DNA of 64,000 bases. Source: Candidatus Binatia bacterium (GTDB lineage: Bacteria; Desulfobacterota; Binatia; HRBIN30). Of the stretch, positions 18,890 to 28,282 are shown in pieces; positions within the stretch are counted from its first letter, which is position 1, and each line of letters starts with the position of its first letter. The position numbers were made by a program, and so were the translations under genes. The notes below the pieces were generated by a model that was not told where the DNA came from, searched no databases, and saw nothing but the letters and a program-made list of their open reading frames with translations. The stretch lies in assembly GCA_937925685.1 (NCBI GenBank), contig CALAMI010000010.1, positions 1 to 64,000 of the forward strand. The letters are read 5' to 3'.

Positions 18890-19885
18890 TTACCCGCCAA
18901 TTTGATACATCGACCGCTCCTCTGGAGCCACCCCTTCTTTGAGCGCGTGTCCCGTAGGTTTACGCCTCACACCCAACTTGATCACTTCTGCCAGTTCCAA
19001 AACCGTAGCCCCGTGGCGAAGCAGCTTGCGAAGATCGAGCTCGTCGTCATGCAACAAGCACAAGTGAAGTTTGCCATCGGCGGTGAGTCGCATGCGGTTA
19101 CACGTTCCGCAGTACGGGCGGCTAACCGGGCTAATGACCCCGATCAACCCGCGGGCGCCCCGGAGCCGGTAATAAACTGCTTCGTCGCTGGGGTGCAGAG
19201 ATGGCACGGGCTCTAACGCCCCGAGGCCATTCTCGATGCGCTGCAGGGTCTCGCCACTAGAGAGAAAATGGCTGACGGCAATACGGGCTTCCTCGCCCCC
19301 TCCGAGGGGCATAAGTTCGATGAACCGAACGTGCCAATCTCGCGTCAGAGTCAGGCGCGCTAGGTCAACTATGTCGTCGTCGTTGTAACCCCGCGTCACT
19401 ACGACGTTAAGCTTGATGGGACGTAAGCCCGCGCGATCAGCTGCTTCGATGCCTGCCCAAATCTCCTCGACGGTTCCAAAGCGCATCACCCTTTGCAGGC
19501 GACCAGGATGGAGCGCATCGAGATGGATGTTGACGCGTTTAAGCCCAGCATCACGAAGCTTGGCAGCAAGTCGGGGGAGAAGAATCCCGTTCGTCGTCAT
19601 GGAAAGGTCGCGGATACGCCGAATGCTTGCAATCCGTTGAACGATCTCTTCTAGGTCTGGACGTAAAGTCGGCTCCCCGCCTGTGAGGCGGACCTTGGTG
19701 AAGCCTAAGCTAGCTGCAGCGCGAACAACCTGCTCGATTTCTTGCGGGCTTAGGAGCTCCTGCGGACGAGTGAGCCGAACACCGTGCAGTGGCATGCAAT
19801 AAACACAGCGCAAATTGCAATGATCGATAACAGAGACACGTAGGTAATTGATTTGTCGGCCGAAACGGTCCAGGGGCATAGCCAC
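18890..19885 (-). CDS. moaA: GTP 3',8-cyclase (molybdenum cofactor synthesis, radical SAM)
   Basis: 331 residues. MoaA converts GTP to 3',8-cH2GTP, the first step of molybdopterin synthesis. The radical-SAM cluster motif CxxxCxxC is at Cys23, Cys27 and Cys30 (DHCNLRCVYCMP), and the second cluster motif is in RPYCGTCNRMRLTADGKLHL with a further Cys two residues on. GGEPTLRPDLEEI is the SAM-contacting region. The C-terminus ends in EERSMYQIGG, the conserved GG-type tail required for activity. It is 22 bases after the permease gene; no other moa genes are present. Confidence 0.97.
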   Translation of the reverse strand: MAMPLDRFGRQINYLRVSVIDHCNLRCVYCMPLHGVRLTRPQELLSPQEIEQVVRAAASLGFTKVRLTGGEPTLRPDLEEIVQRIASIRRIRDLSMTTNGILLPRLAAKLRDAGLKRVNIHLDALHPGRLQRVMRFGTVEEIWAGIEAADRAGLRPIKLNVVVTRGYNDDDIVDLARLTLTRDWHVRFIELMPLGGGEEARIAVSHFLSSGETLQRIENGLGALEPVPSLHPSDEAVYYRLRGARGLIGVISPVSRPYCGTCNRMRLTADGKLHLCLLHDDELDLRKLLRHGATVLELAEVIKLGVRRKPTGHALKEGVAPEERSMYQIGG

Positions 19886-19907
19886 TCAGAATCGACGCGT
19901 CTGCTTC

Positions 19908-21368
19908 CTAAGTCAAGTTGGTCATGTTTCTCGGGGCGATGCGTTTCGCCAGGAAGTAAACGGGAATTCCTGACAGGACAATTAGGAGGCCCGGCCAAGT
20001 GTATGCGGGTTTCACGATCAATAGGTCAACAGCGATGAACGTCGTGGCGCCAATATAGAGCAGGGTCAGCCAAGGATACCCGATGGCATTGTAAGGCCGG
20101 GGAAACGCCGGCCTGCGGAGGCGCAACACGATCACCGCGCAAGCCGTGAGCGCATAAAATAGCAAAGCGTTGCAAATGACGTAATCGAGGAGATCACCGT
20201 AAGTACCGGAAAGCACCAATGCACACGCCCAAAGGCCTTGGATCGTCAGCGCGGCACCCGGAACCCTGCGGCTGTTTAACCAACCCGCCGCCTTGAAAAA
20301 CAGTCCGTCCTGCGCCATTGCGTGGTACACGCGCGCCCCGGACAAGATGAGCCCGTTGGCGCAGCCAAAGGTGGAGATCATGATTGCTCCAGCCATTGCA
20401 AAATTTCCGGCTGGTCCAAACAAGACCTCGAAGGTTGCCGTGGCCACACGATCATTGGCGGCGAACTGAATGCCCCGCGCTGCTGCGGTACTGCCATTTG
20501 GATCTCCCCACAGAGGCAAGACACAGAGGTAAGAGACATTCGCTAAGAAGTAGAGGCAAGTGACACCGGCCGCGCCGAGCACGAGGCTGGCCGGGATGTT
20601 CCGCTCGGGCTGGCGAACTTCGCCAGCAGCAAAAGTCACGTTGTTCCAGGCGTCGGCGGAGAACAATGCTCCAACCATCGCGGCACCAAACAGTGGGACG
20701 AGCGAGGACAGTGCTACTGGTTCCCGTCCCCAGAAATAAGCCCAGTTCGCCTCCCCGGCTCCACGCAACGGTCCAAGAGCGCACCCGATGACAACAACAG
20801 CTATCAGCGTGCCTACCTTGGTCAAAGTGAACACATTTTGCACCCAACGGCCCGTGTGGAGGCCAAGTGAGTTTGCCCAGGTCAGGAACGCAATAACACC
20901 AATCGCCAGGATTCTCTGCCCGTCAACGATGAAAGCCTCAGGCGTCGTCGCTTCTAGTGCTGGGATGAAGACAGCAGTGAACTTCGCAAACGCTACGGCG
21001 ACGGCAGCGATCGTCCCAGTTTGGATGACAGTAAAAAGGGTCCAACCGTAAAGAAAACCGATCAAGGGCCCGTAGGCTTCCCGCAAGTAGACGTATTGGC
21101 CACCAGCCCGTGGCATCATGGCTGCCAACTCTCCGTAGGTGAGCGCAGCGGCCACAGTCAGTAGCGCTGTGACCAGCCAGACGGCGAGGAGCCATGCGGG
21201 GGCTGCGAGTAAGCGAGCGATGTCGGCGCTCACAAGGAACACTCCGGAGCCTATCATTGAGCCGGCGACAATTGCGGTGGCATCCCCGAGCCCGAGGACA
21301 CGGGCAAACTCCGGCTGCTGGTGTCGACCGACCTGCGCTACGTTGGGCGCCGGTAAGAAATTCTTCAT
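19908..21368 (-). CDS. Amino-acid permease, APC superfamily (LAT-like)
   Basis: 486 residues with about twelve hydrophobic segments. The first helix carries VAGSMIGSGVFLVSADIARL, the GSG-type substrate-binding break of the APC fold, and the second has YGELAAMMPRAGGQYVYLRE. FSADAWNNVTFAAGEVRQPE on the sixth helix to loop region is typical of the L-type amino acid transporter branch. Likely an inner-membrane importer or exchanger of neutral amino acids; the substrate cannot be told. It follows a second permease by 18 bases, same strand, and precedes moaA. Confidence 0.9.
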   Translation of the reverse strand: MKNFLPAPNVAQVGRHQQPEFARVLGLGDATAIVAGSMIGSGVFLVSADIARLLAAPAWLLAVWLVTALLTVAAALTYGELAAMMPRAGGQYVYLREAYGPLIGFLYGWTLFTVIQTGTIAAVAVAFAKFTAVFIPALEATTPEAFIVDGQRILAIGVIAFLTWANSLGLHTGRWVQNVFTLTKVGTLIAVVVIGCALGPLRGAGEANWAYFWGREPVALSSLVPLFGAAMVGALFSADAWNNVTFAAGEVRQPERNIPASLVLGAAGVTCLYFLANVSYLCVLPLWGDPNGSTAAARGIQFAANDRVATATFEVLFGPAGNFAMAGAIMISTFGCANGLILSGARVYHAMAQDGLFFKAAGWLNSRRVPGAALTIQGLWACALVLSGTYGDLLDYVICNALLFYALTACAVIVLRLRRPAFPRPYNAIGYPWLTLLYIGATTFIAVDLLIVKPAYTWPGLLIVLSGIPVYFLAKRIAPRNMTNLT

Positions 21369-21386
21369 CTCAAGCTGGCTCCGTCG

Positions 21387-22841
21387 TTAGGAGCGGCGCG
21401 CGTGGTGAGGTAAGGGTACCCGCTGCTTGGCGAGCCGACTATGATAACGACTGTAACCAAAGTAGATTGCTAGCCCGATACCCAGCCAGATCCCGAGTCG
21501 CAGCCAATTATGCGACCCCAGAGAGAACATCATTCCCAGGTTAAAGAGAATTCCTAGCATCGGGACCACGGGGAAAAATGGGGTGCGGAAGGGGCGTGGC
21601 TGGTCGGGGTTTGTGTATCTCATGATCAACACTGCCGAGCAAACCACCACGAACGCGAACAAGGTGCCAATGTTGACCATCTCTGCCAGTGCCTGGATCG
21701 GAAGCAGCGCTGCCACGACTGCGACGAGGACGCCGGTCAAAATTGTCGAACGGTGCGGCGTTCGGAAGCGAGGGTGCACGCGCCCGAAAAACTGTTGGGG
21801 CAAGAGTCCATCGCGAGCCATCGCAAAAAAAACCCGCGGTTGGCTCAACAGAAGCACAACAAGCACGCTGGTGATGCCCGCTACTGCTCCAACTGAGATC
21901 ACCATGACAGCAGCATTGAAACCGTACTGAGCAAAGGCCGCTGCAAGAGGTGCATCGACGTCGATTTTTGTGTAGTGCACCATCCCCGTAAGAACGGCAG
22001 CCACTCCAATATACAATGCTGTACAGATCGTGAGAGATGCGATGATCCCGATCGGGACATCCCGTTGCGGGTTGCGAGCCTCTTCCGCCTGGGTAGAGAC
22101 CGAGTCAAAACCAATATAGGCGAAGAACACGTAAGCGGCCCCGGCAGCAACGCCTTTCCAGCCAAACGGCAAAAATGGTTGCCAGTTTTGGGGATCTACG
22201 TACGTGGCGCCGATGCCGATCACGAACAGGATCACTGCCAACTTAACGGCCACCATGATCGCGTTGAACTTGGCGCTCTCGCGAATTCCGATGACCAGAA
22301 TCGTGGTGACGACAAGGACAATTCCGGCGGCGGGCAGGTTGAAGTAAGCTTCCGGACTGCTGAAAGGATCCGATGTGATCGCAGGCGGTAAATGAATGCC
22401 AAACAACTCGAGCAAGTGCAAAAAGTATTTCGACCACCCGTGTGCTACGGTTGCCGAGGCCATTCCATATTCCAAGATTAAATCCCAGCCAATGATCCAT
22501 GCTAAGAGTTCCCCCAGAGTGGCATAGGCGTAAGTGTAAGCACTGCCCGCCACGGGGATCATCGCGGCAAACTCCGCATAGCACAAGGCCGCAAACGCAC
22601 ACCCGAGCCCAGCAATGACAAAGGAGAGCACAAGAGCGGGTCCAGCGTATTCATGCGCTGCGAGCCCGGTTAGGACAAAGATGCCAGCACCTATGATGGC
22701 TCCAACTCCCAGGGAGGTGAGATGCCATGGTCCCAAAGCGCGTCGTAAGCGTTGCTCCCCGGCTAGATCCGCTTCCAACATCGCAATGGGCTTGACTCTG
22801 AACAGTTGCTCCTTGAGCCTCATCAACCTCTCCTGCAACAT
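21387..22841 (-). CDS. Amino-acid permease, APC superfamily (CAT-like)
   Basis: 484 residues from ATG 22841; an in-frame TTG at 22874 would add eleven residues and nearly touch the uppP stop, while AAAGGG lies about seven bases before 22841. The first helix has VGAIIGAGIFVLTGLAAHEY and the sixth region FFAYIGFDSVSTQAEEARNP, both typical of cationic amino acid transporters. Around twelve to fourteen membrane segments can be counted, ending in a short basic tail. It probably forms an operon with uppP upstream and the next permease downstream. Confidence 0.9.
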   Translation of the reverse strand: MLQERLMRLKEQLFRVKPIAMLEADLAGEQRLRRALGPWHLTSLGVGAIIGAGIFVLTGLAAHEYAGPALVLSFVIAGLGCAFAALCYAEFAAMIPVAGSAYTYAYATLGELLAWIIGWDLILEYGMASATVAHGWSKYFLHLLELFGIHLPPAITSDPFSSPEAYFNLPAAGIVLVVTTILVIGIRESAKFNAIMVAVKLAVILFVIGIGATYVDPQNWQPFLPFGWKGVAAGAAYVFFAYIGFDSVSTQAEEARNPQRDVPIGIIASLTICTALYIGVAAVLTGMVHYTKIDVDAPLAAAFAQYGFNAAVMVISVGAVAGITSVLVVLLLSQPRVFFAMARDGLLPQQFFGRVHPRFRTPHRSTILTGVLVAVVAALLPIQALAEMVNIGTLFAFVVVCSAVLIMRYTNPDQPRPFRTPFFPVVPMLGILFNLGMMFSLGSHNWLRLGIWLGIGLAIYFGYSRYHSRLAKQRVPLPHHARRS

Positions 22842-22870
22842 TGTGCAGCCCTTTGGCGTAGAAATCGTGT

Positions 22871-23659
22871 TCAAACAAGCGAAACAAGCACCACCAGACC
22901 AATTACGACCCGGTACCAGGCAAAGACAAAGAAGGTGTGCCGTTGGACGAAATGTATGAAGCCCTCGACGACGATGGCGGCAGAGACGAAAGCGGCAACG
23001 AAGCCGATCGACAAAGCGACGACGTCGTCGACGACGAGGGTGTGGCGTGCCTTAAAAAGGCTATACAAACTTGCAGCCCCAAGCGTAGGGATTGAGAGAT
23101 AGAATGAGAATTGGGTCGCAACGGGACGACTCAATCCTGCCAGAAGGCCACCGACGATGCTCGCCCCAGCCCGAGAGACCCCAGGAATCAGGGATAAGGT
23201 TTGTGCTAGGCCGACGCACATTGCCTGACTCCAGGTGACGTTCTCGATGTCCTGAGGGAGGTTTTGGTGCACCTGGCGGTCGACCCATAGGAGCACAACG
23301 CCCCCCCCGATAAGAGCGTAAGCGACGACCTTGGGGTTGAAGAGGTGCGATTCGATGAGCTGGTGGAAGAAGAAGCCCAAGGCTGCAGACGGCAAGAATG
23401 CTACGATGGTTTTCCCCAGCAAGGAACGCGCGCGGGGATCGTGGGGGCCACGAACCACCAGCCCCCAAAGGTGGGAGCGGTAAAGCCATACCACCGCTAG
23501 GATGGCACCAATCTGGATGAAGATATCGAATGTGTTGCGGTGTGGTTCCGGATAGTCCACCAACGTCGAGACCAGGATGAGATGGCCCGTAGAGGAAATG
23601 GGCAAGAATTCTGTCACTCCCTCCACTACTCCCAACACAAGGGCCTTCCACCACAGCAT
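22871..23659 (-). CDS. uppP: Undecaprenyl-diphosphate phosphatase
   Basis: 262 residues from ATG 23659 (MLWWKALVLGVVEGVTEFLP); a GTG at 23731 is open but adds a poorly conserved extension. UppP recycles the C55 lipid carrier for peptidoglycan, LPS and O-antigen assembly at the inner membrane. The two catalytic motifs are present: EGVTEFLPISSTGHLIL and PGVSRAGASIVGGLLAGLSR. The serine-arginine pair of the second motif is intact, with Ala where many homologues have Ser. Bacitracin tolerance is a known effect of the family. Confidence 0.95.
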   Translation of the reverse strand: MLWWKALVLGVVEGVTEFLPISSTGHLILVSTLVDYPEPHRNTFDIFIQIGAILAVVWLYRSHLWGLVVRGPHDPRARSLLGKTIVAFLPSAALGFFFHQLIESHLFNPKVVAYALIGGGVVLLWVDRQVHQNLPQDIENVTWSQAMCVGLAQTLSLIPGVSRAGASIVGGLLAGLSRPVATQFSFYLSIPTLGAASLYSLFKARHTLVVDDVVALSIGFVAAFVSAAIVVEGFIHFVQRHTFFVFAWYRVVIGLVVLVSLV

Positions 23660-23756
23660 AGAGGCAGTGCTGGATAGACACTCTGGTGAAACGTGCAAGC
23701 CTTCAGGGCTCGGTAAAAAGCTGGACGTCACGGTGCGCCTGTGCTTTCAGCAAGTT

Positions 23757-24509
23757 ATGCGAATACGGGCTGTGTCGTTGGATGTTGGCTGGACCTTGGC
23801 TTACCCGCGCGAGTCCATGTGGGAAATCTTTGCGGATGTTTGCGGAAGTGTGGGAGTTTGCGTGAAGGCCGATGAGGTCGAGGCATTCGTTCGCTCTATT
23901 TGGACCACTGGCCAGCAACACGCAGAGCAGCAATTAAAGACAGGCGCTTGTTACTCTGATTCCGACGAGGAGTTTAGTGCGCAGTTTAGGCTTCTTGGTC
24001 AACTCATTTTTCGGCACCTCGGGCTAGTTGAGGATAGCGACGCCTTGATGGAGCAATTTTTCCGCCGCTTTTGGCATCCGGACCAGTGGCAGTTGTTCCC
24101 AGACGCGATCGAAGCCCTGCGAGAGTTGCGAGCACGAAGGCTCCGGATCGGCGTACTCTCGAATGCACCTTCGAACATGCCGCTTCTTCTCGAGAGACTC
24201 GGTGTTCTACCTTACCTGGACTACCTGGTGATCTCGGCAGTGGAGGGGGTACGAAAGCCGGACCGGCGGATTTTTCTGCGTACCCTGGAACGGGCGGGAA
24301 GCGAACCGAGTGAAACAGCGCACGTGGGCGACATGTACGTTGAAGATGTTTTGGGTGGCGGCAGTGTTGGCTTGGCCACTTTTCTGATTGAAAGAGGAAA
24401 GTACGCCCTGTTCCCGAATTTCAGGGAATCCGAAGGCCGAAATTTGCCGCGCGAGCGTGTGGTTGAGAGCCTCGAGGAGTTCGTACAGCGGATCACAGAG
24501 GTCAGCTAA
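23757..24509 (+). CDS. HAD-superfamily hydrolase-like protein (HDHD3/DREG-2-like)
   Basis: 250 residues from ATG 23757; the frame is open far upstream over the opposite-strand uppP but has no coding character there. Motif I reads LDVGWTL: the nucleophile Asp9 is kept but the second Asp of DxDxT is Gly. Motif II is VLSNA, motif III has the lysine in GVRKPDRRIF and motif IV is HVGDMYVEDV (GDxxxxD). The cap begins with MWEIFADVCGSVGV, resembling the DREG-2/HDHD3 group whose motif I also lacks the second acid. It may therefore have weak or altered phosphatase activity. Its last eight bases overlap the convergent GMC gene. Confidence 0.85.
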   Translation: MRIRAVSLDVGWTLAYPRESMWEIFADVCGSVGVCVKADEVEAFVRSIWTTGQQHAEQQLKTGACYSDSDEEFSAQFRLLGQLIFRHLGLVEDSDALMEQFFRRFWHPDQWQLFPDAIEALRELRARRLRIGVLSNAPSNMPLLLERLGVLPYLDYLVISAVEGVRKPDRRIFLRTLERAGSEPSETAHVGDMYVEDVLGGGSVGLATFLIERGKYALFPNFRESEGRNLPRERVVESLEEFVQRITEVS

Positions 24510-26466
24510 CGGTGCCGGCCAGGCGCCCACAAATCCCTTCGGCGATCTTGGTGGCGAACGCCATGATGGTTTCCTGCGGATTCACGCCCACGCAAGTGGG
24601 GAACAGGCTGGCGTCGGCGACATAGAGACCTTCTACGCCGTGCACCTGGCCGTTCAGGGCGACGACCGAGTTTGTTGGCTTGGAGCCCATGCGGCAGGTT
24701 CCCACGGGATGAAAGGCGGCTAAGTGGAGATCTCGAGGTTGCCACCTAGGGGCGCTTTTTAGTTCGTTCAGTTCTCGGCGGCTTGTCACGCGCTCAAGGC
24801 CAGGAAGATTCGTATGAACCGCTGTTGCACCGGCAGAGAGGAAAATCTCTCCGACAAGAGCCATGCCACGAAACAATCGCGCCGCATCGAAGCGGCTAAG
24901 CTGGTACCGTATCACCGATTTTCTAAGCCCAGGCAGCGCCGCGACCTCGCCGGTAGTGGTGTCGGAGACAAACAACCCAGCCGAGGCGCGAAACGGTAAT
25001 TCGGCAAGAAAGTGTTTCAGTTCTAGCCCGACCGCCTTGGCGGCACTGAGCGCCATTGCCGGGTGGATCGTGGTCACCTCGATCATAACGCCATCCGAGA
25101 GGTGCAGGTGGTCGACGTAGTAGGACTGCAAGGTACCACGCCAATGGTATAGAGGTTCTTTGAATGTTGCACTCACTCCGAGGGCCGGGTGAAGGGCCAA
25201 ATTCTTCCCGAGCTGTCCACTTCCCAAGCCGAGGCGGTTTTTGCGCAGCAAAAGAGGAGTATGTAAAGCCCCACAGGCGAGAACAACCCGGTCCGCTCTT
25301 ACACGGAGTCTGCCGCGCGAACCGGGGTCGTGGGCGGGACCAAGAATCGCTGCTTCGACACCGCGTACCCGGGTTCCCTCCGCAACGATGTTCCGTACCT
25401 CACAGCGTGCGTAAATCTTCGCTCCGGCTGTTTCCGCTAAGGGCAAGTAGCTTAAATGCATCGCTTGCTTGGCGTCGCTCGGACAGCCAAATACACACAC
25501 ACCGCAGCCGCGGCAGCCCTCGATATTGCGCTGCAACGGTGCTCCGTGCAACCCTAGAGCGCGCACGCCACGGTCGAACACCTGGGCGTTGCTTCCGATG
25601 ATTTCCCAAGGCACTGGCTTGACGTGAATCACTCTTTCTACCCGGTCGAAGTAAGGGCTTAAGGTTTCCTCGTCGAAGCCCTCCAACCCAAAGTGGCGCT
25701 GCCACAAGGCCAAAGTTGTACCGGGCGCTCGGAAACATGTTCCAGAGTTAATCACCGTGGTGCCGCCCACTGCCTTTCCGAGAGGAACAGGAATCGGCGG
25801 TGACCCGAGCGCGGCGATTGCGCCATGGTCGCGGTACATGCGAAGCATTCGTTGAAATGGCGGGCCTTGGAAATCCTCGTGGGTGTAGTAATCTCCCTCT
25901 TCGACCACGACTACGCGCAGTCCCGCTCTCGCACACTCAGCAGCAACGACAGCCCCTCCGGCGCCTGATCCGACGACGCAGACATCGCACGACACCTCTA
26001 CATCGCCGTGCAATTCGGGAAACTTTTGCGGATGAAGTTTTGGTCCCTGGGCCGCTGGTCTCTTGCTGACACAGTCGCCAGGCGCCCCAAGGGCTTCGCT
26101 GACTGCGGGGGTGGCGGCGAAAGCAAAACCGCAGAGCTGTTTGAAGGCTTCCACGAGGATCCTTGGAATGAGGTGATGGCTGGAATAGGATTTTCTCACC
26201 CGTCGAGTACGCTCCTCCAAGGACAGCGCCGAAAACCGACGAAAGGGCGGCTTGAGGGCGTGTCCCCATTCCCAACAACGGATGAACCAGCGCACTTGCT
26301 CCTGGAAGGAGGGCTCGAGATGAACCAGCTCTCGTTCGAGAATGCCGATAAAGTCGACCTCGCGGGCTCCAATGTCGAAAGGTCCACCGCTCGGAATGAG
26401 CGCCTCGGCAATTGCTAAGAGGGCAGTGTGTTCGCTTGGTGTAAATACCTTTTTTTCCTTGGACAT
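24502..26466 (-). CDS. GMC-family FAD oxidoreductase, long-chain fatty-alcohol-oxidase-like
   Basis: 654 residues from ATG 26466, chosen because GAGG lies six bases before it; an ATG at 26478 is also open. The N-terminal 120 residues (FTPSEHTALLAIAEALIPSG) resemble the helical region preceding plant and microbial fatty alcohol oxidases and gluconate dehydrogenase small subunits. The FAD Rossmann motif is VVGSGAGGAVVAAECARAG with VVVVEEGD. A cysteine cluster, CRGCGVCVFGCPSDAKQAM, follows in the middle. The C-terminal signature HPVGTCRMG and NPQETIMAFATKIA carry the catalytic His and Asn. It probably oxidises long-chain alcohols or sterol-like hydroxyls in a membrane-near position; electron acceptor unknown. 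It follows an epoxide-hydrolase-like gene by about 100 bases. Confidence 0.88.
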   Translation of the reverse strand: MSKEKKVFTPSEHTALLAIAEALIPSGGPFDIGAREVDFIGILERELVHLEPSFQEQVRWFIRCWEWGHALKPPFRRFSALSLEERTRRVRKSYSSHHLIPRILVEAFKQLCGFAFAATPAVSEALGAPGDCVSKRPAAQGPKLHPQKFPELHGDVEVSCDVCVVGSGAGGAVVAAECARAGLRVVVVEEGDYYTHEDFQGPPFQRMLRMYRDHGAIAALGSPPIPVPLGKAVGGTTVINSGTCFRAPGTTLALWQRHFGLEGFDEETLSPYFDRVERVIHVKPVPWEIIGSNAQVFDRGVRALGLHGAPLQRNIEGCRGCGVCVFGCPSDAKQAMHLSYLPLAETAGAKIYARCEVRNIVAEGTRVRGVEAAILGPAHDPGSRGRLRVRADRVVLACGALHTPLLLRKNRLGLGSGQLGKNLALHPALGVSATFKEPLYHWRGTLQSYYVDHLHLSDGVMIEVTTIHPAMALSAAKAVGLELKHFLAELPFRASAGLFVSDTTTGEVAALPGLRKSVIRYQLSRFDAARLFRGMALVGEIFLSAGATAVHTNLPGLERVTSRRELNELKSAPRWQPRDLHLAAFHPVGTCRMGSKPTNSVVALNGQVHGVEGLYVADASLFPTCVGVNPQETIMAFATKIAEGICGRLAGTVS

Positions 26467-26571
26467 TGCGTGCCTCATTTGGCAGGATTGATTTTTCAGG
26501 GCAATAGAGCCGCAGGCGCACCCTAAGGGGCATGCGCGGCCGACCGAACCGAAACCGCAGCGGCCAATGGC

Positions 26572-27453
26572 TTAAAGAAGGAATTCCGAGATGCGGTCGT
26601 TGACGAGCGCGGCCTTCTCTTGATGAACAAAGTGTCCGGCGCCTTCCACGATCAGCTTTTCCAGGCCAGCCGGGAAGAGAGCTTCCATCCCCTCCAAGAG
26701 GTAAGGGCCGATGCAACCATCGTTGCTCCCATGGATCGCCAGCGTGGGGACTGCCACGGGACTCAGGTTCAAAGTCGTTTGAATTGCTGCTAACGCGGGG
26801 TCCTGCCGAGAAGGATCGAGGGTACAGCGATAGTAAGCGAGCGCTGCTTCGACAACGCCATCGTGGCGGAAGGTATCTTTCACGCTTTGCAAGGTTTCTT
26901 CAGGAAAGATCCAGTTTGGCGACCAATCTCGCCACAGCCGCTCAATGAACTCGAAGTCATTATGTCTCACTGCCGCTTCGGCAAACGGGCTCTGGAAGAA
27001 AAACATGTACCACGACCGGCGGAGTTGATCGTAATCGGAAAGAAACGCTTGTAACACGGCAGGCCCGTGAGGAACCGCAATTGCGACAAGTCGTCGCACC
27101 CGTTGCGGCTGTAAAATCGCCGCCCCATATGCAGCGATGGCACCCCAGTCATGTCCGACGACGTCAGCTTGAGTGTACCCGAGCGCCTCAATGCATCCGA
27201 GTAAGTCCTGGGCTAAGACCGCGCTTTGGTACTGACCATCCGGAGCTGGAGACGTCGGGTAGTAACCTCGTTGAAACGGTGCCACGACATGATAGCCCTT
27301 CGCTGCGAAAAATTGGAACTGGTGGCGGAACGTCCAAGCATTGTCTGGAAAGCCGTGCAGGCACAAGAGCAACCGCCCCGGTGAGCCAGATTCCAGAATG
27401 GTCACCGAGAGCTGCCCGACTTGAATGACGTGCTGGCGAACAGATGGTAACAT
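26572..27453 (-). CDS. Alpha/beta hydrolase, epoxide-hydrolase-like
   Basis: 293 residues. The oxyanion motif HGFPDNAWTFRHQ is at 33-45, the nucleophile elbow GHDWGA places Asp102 where serine hydrolases have Ser, and the catalytic His is probably His274 in EGAGHFVHQE. An Asp nucleophile with HGFP points to epoxide hydrolase or haloalkane dehalogenase chemistry rather than an esterase. The two lid tyrosines that mark true epoxide hydrolases cannot be assigned by eye (candidates lie in the 140-220 cap). It may be co-transcribed with the GMC oxidoreductase downstream. Confidence 0.87.
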   Translation of the reverse strand: MLPSVRQHVIQVGQLSVTILESGSPGRLLLCLHGFPDNAWTFRHQFQFFAAKGYHVVAPFQRGYYPTSPAPDGQYQSAVLAQDLLGCIEALGYTQADVVGHDWGAIAAYGAAILQPQRVRRLVAIAVPHGPAVLQAFLSDYDQLRRSWYMFFFQSPFAEAAVRHNDFEFIERLWRDWSPNWIFPEETLQSVKDTFRHDGVVEAALAYYRCTLDPSRQDPALAAIQTTLNLSPVAVPTLAIHGSNDGCIGPYLLEGMEALFPAGLEKLIVEGAGHFVHQEKAALVNDRISEFLL

Positions 27454-27471
27454 GTGTGGCCGCTAGCTTTC

Positions 27472-28272
27472 CTAAAGCCCCAGCATATCACGGATACTGT
27501 ATCGACCCACGGGCTGCGCCCGCAGCCAGAGTGCTGCCGCTAGAGCGCCTCGTGCAAAACACTCACGACTCTGCGCACGGTGCACCAATTCGATTCGCTC
27601 TGCGTTTCCAGCGAAGATGACAGTGTGATCGCCGACTATGTCGCCCCCGCGCAACGCCAAAACCCCGATTTGTTCTGCGGGCCGAGGACCCACGCGACCT
27701 TCGCGCCCGAAGCAGAGGCGCGTACCGACTTGCCCTCGTGTTTGCGCAATGGCCCGCGCCAATGACAAAGCTGTGCCGCTTGGCGCATCCACTTTGTGGC
27801 GATGATGCATCTCGACAATTTCTACATCGAATCCACCGCCGAGCGATTGTGTGGCAATCTCGGCCAGCCTGGTCAAAAGTGCAATCCCAATACTCATGTT
27901 CGAGGAGATCAAACACCTGGTCTGGGGCGCTAGGTGGTCGAGTTGCTCCTCTTCGGCTGAAGTAAATCCAGTCGTGCCGATCACGATTGGCGCTTGATGA
28001 CGCACAGCGCTTTGCAGGTGACGTAAAGAAGCAGATGGCGAGCTGAAGTCGACAATGACGGTGTCGCTTGAGAGGACCTGCTCCAATTCTCCGACGATCG
28101 GTACGCTACTAGGCTGCACTCCAGCAACGACCCCTGCATCCTGGCCTAAGAACGGATTCTGAGGAGCCTCAATGGCTCCTTTGAGCGCCAGTTCTTTGTA
28201 CTCCGGTAGCAATCGGATAATTTCCCGGCCCATCCGGCCTGCAGCCCCACAAACAATCACCCCGGTGGTCAT
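27472..28272 (-). CDS. dapB: 4-hydroxy-tetrahydrodipicolinate reductase
   Basis: 266 residues from ATG 28272 (MTTGVIVCGAAGRMGREIIR). The nucleotide-binding GAAGRMGR is at the N-terminus and the catalytic EMHHRHKVDAPSGTAL is in the centre. It reduces HTPA to tetrahydrodipicolinate in the DAP/lysine pathway. It is the last gene of the argH-dapB operon, 10 bases after dapA. A start at 28299 is open but would overlap dapA and adds unconserved residues. Confidence 0.97.
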   Translation of the reverse strand: MTTGVIVCGAAGRMGREIIRLLPEYKELALKGAIEAPQNPFLGQDAGVVAGVQPSSVPIVGELEQVLSSDTVIVDFSSPSASLRHLQSAVRHQAPIVIGTTGFTSAEEEQLDHLAPQTRCLISSNMSIGIALLTRLAEIATQSLGGGFDVEIVEMHHRHKVDAPSGTALSLARAIAQTRGQVGTRLCFGREGRVGPRPAEQIGVLALRGGDIVGDHTVIFAGNAERIELVHRAQSRECFARGALAAALWLRAQPVGRYSIRDMLGL

Positions 28273-28282
28273 TGACTTTTGT

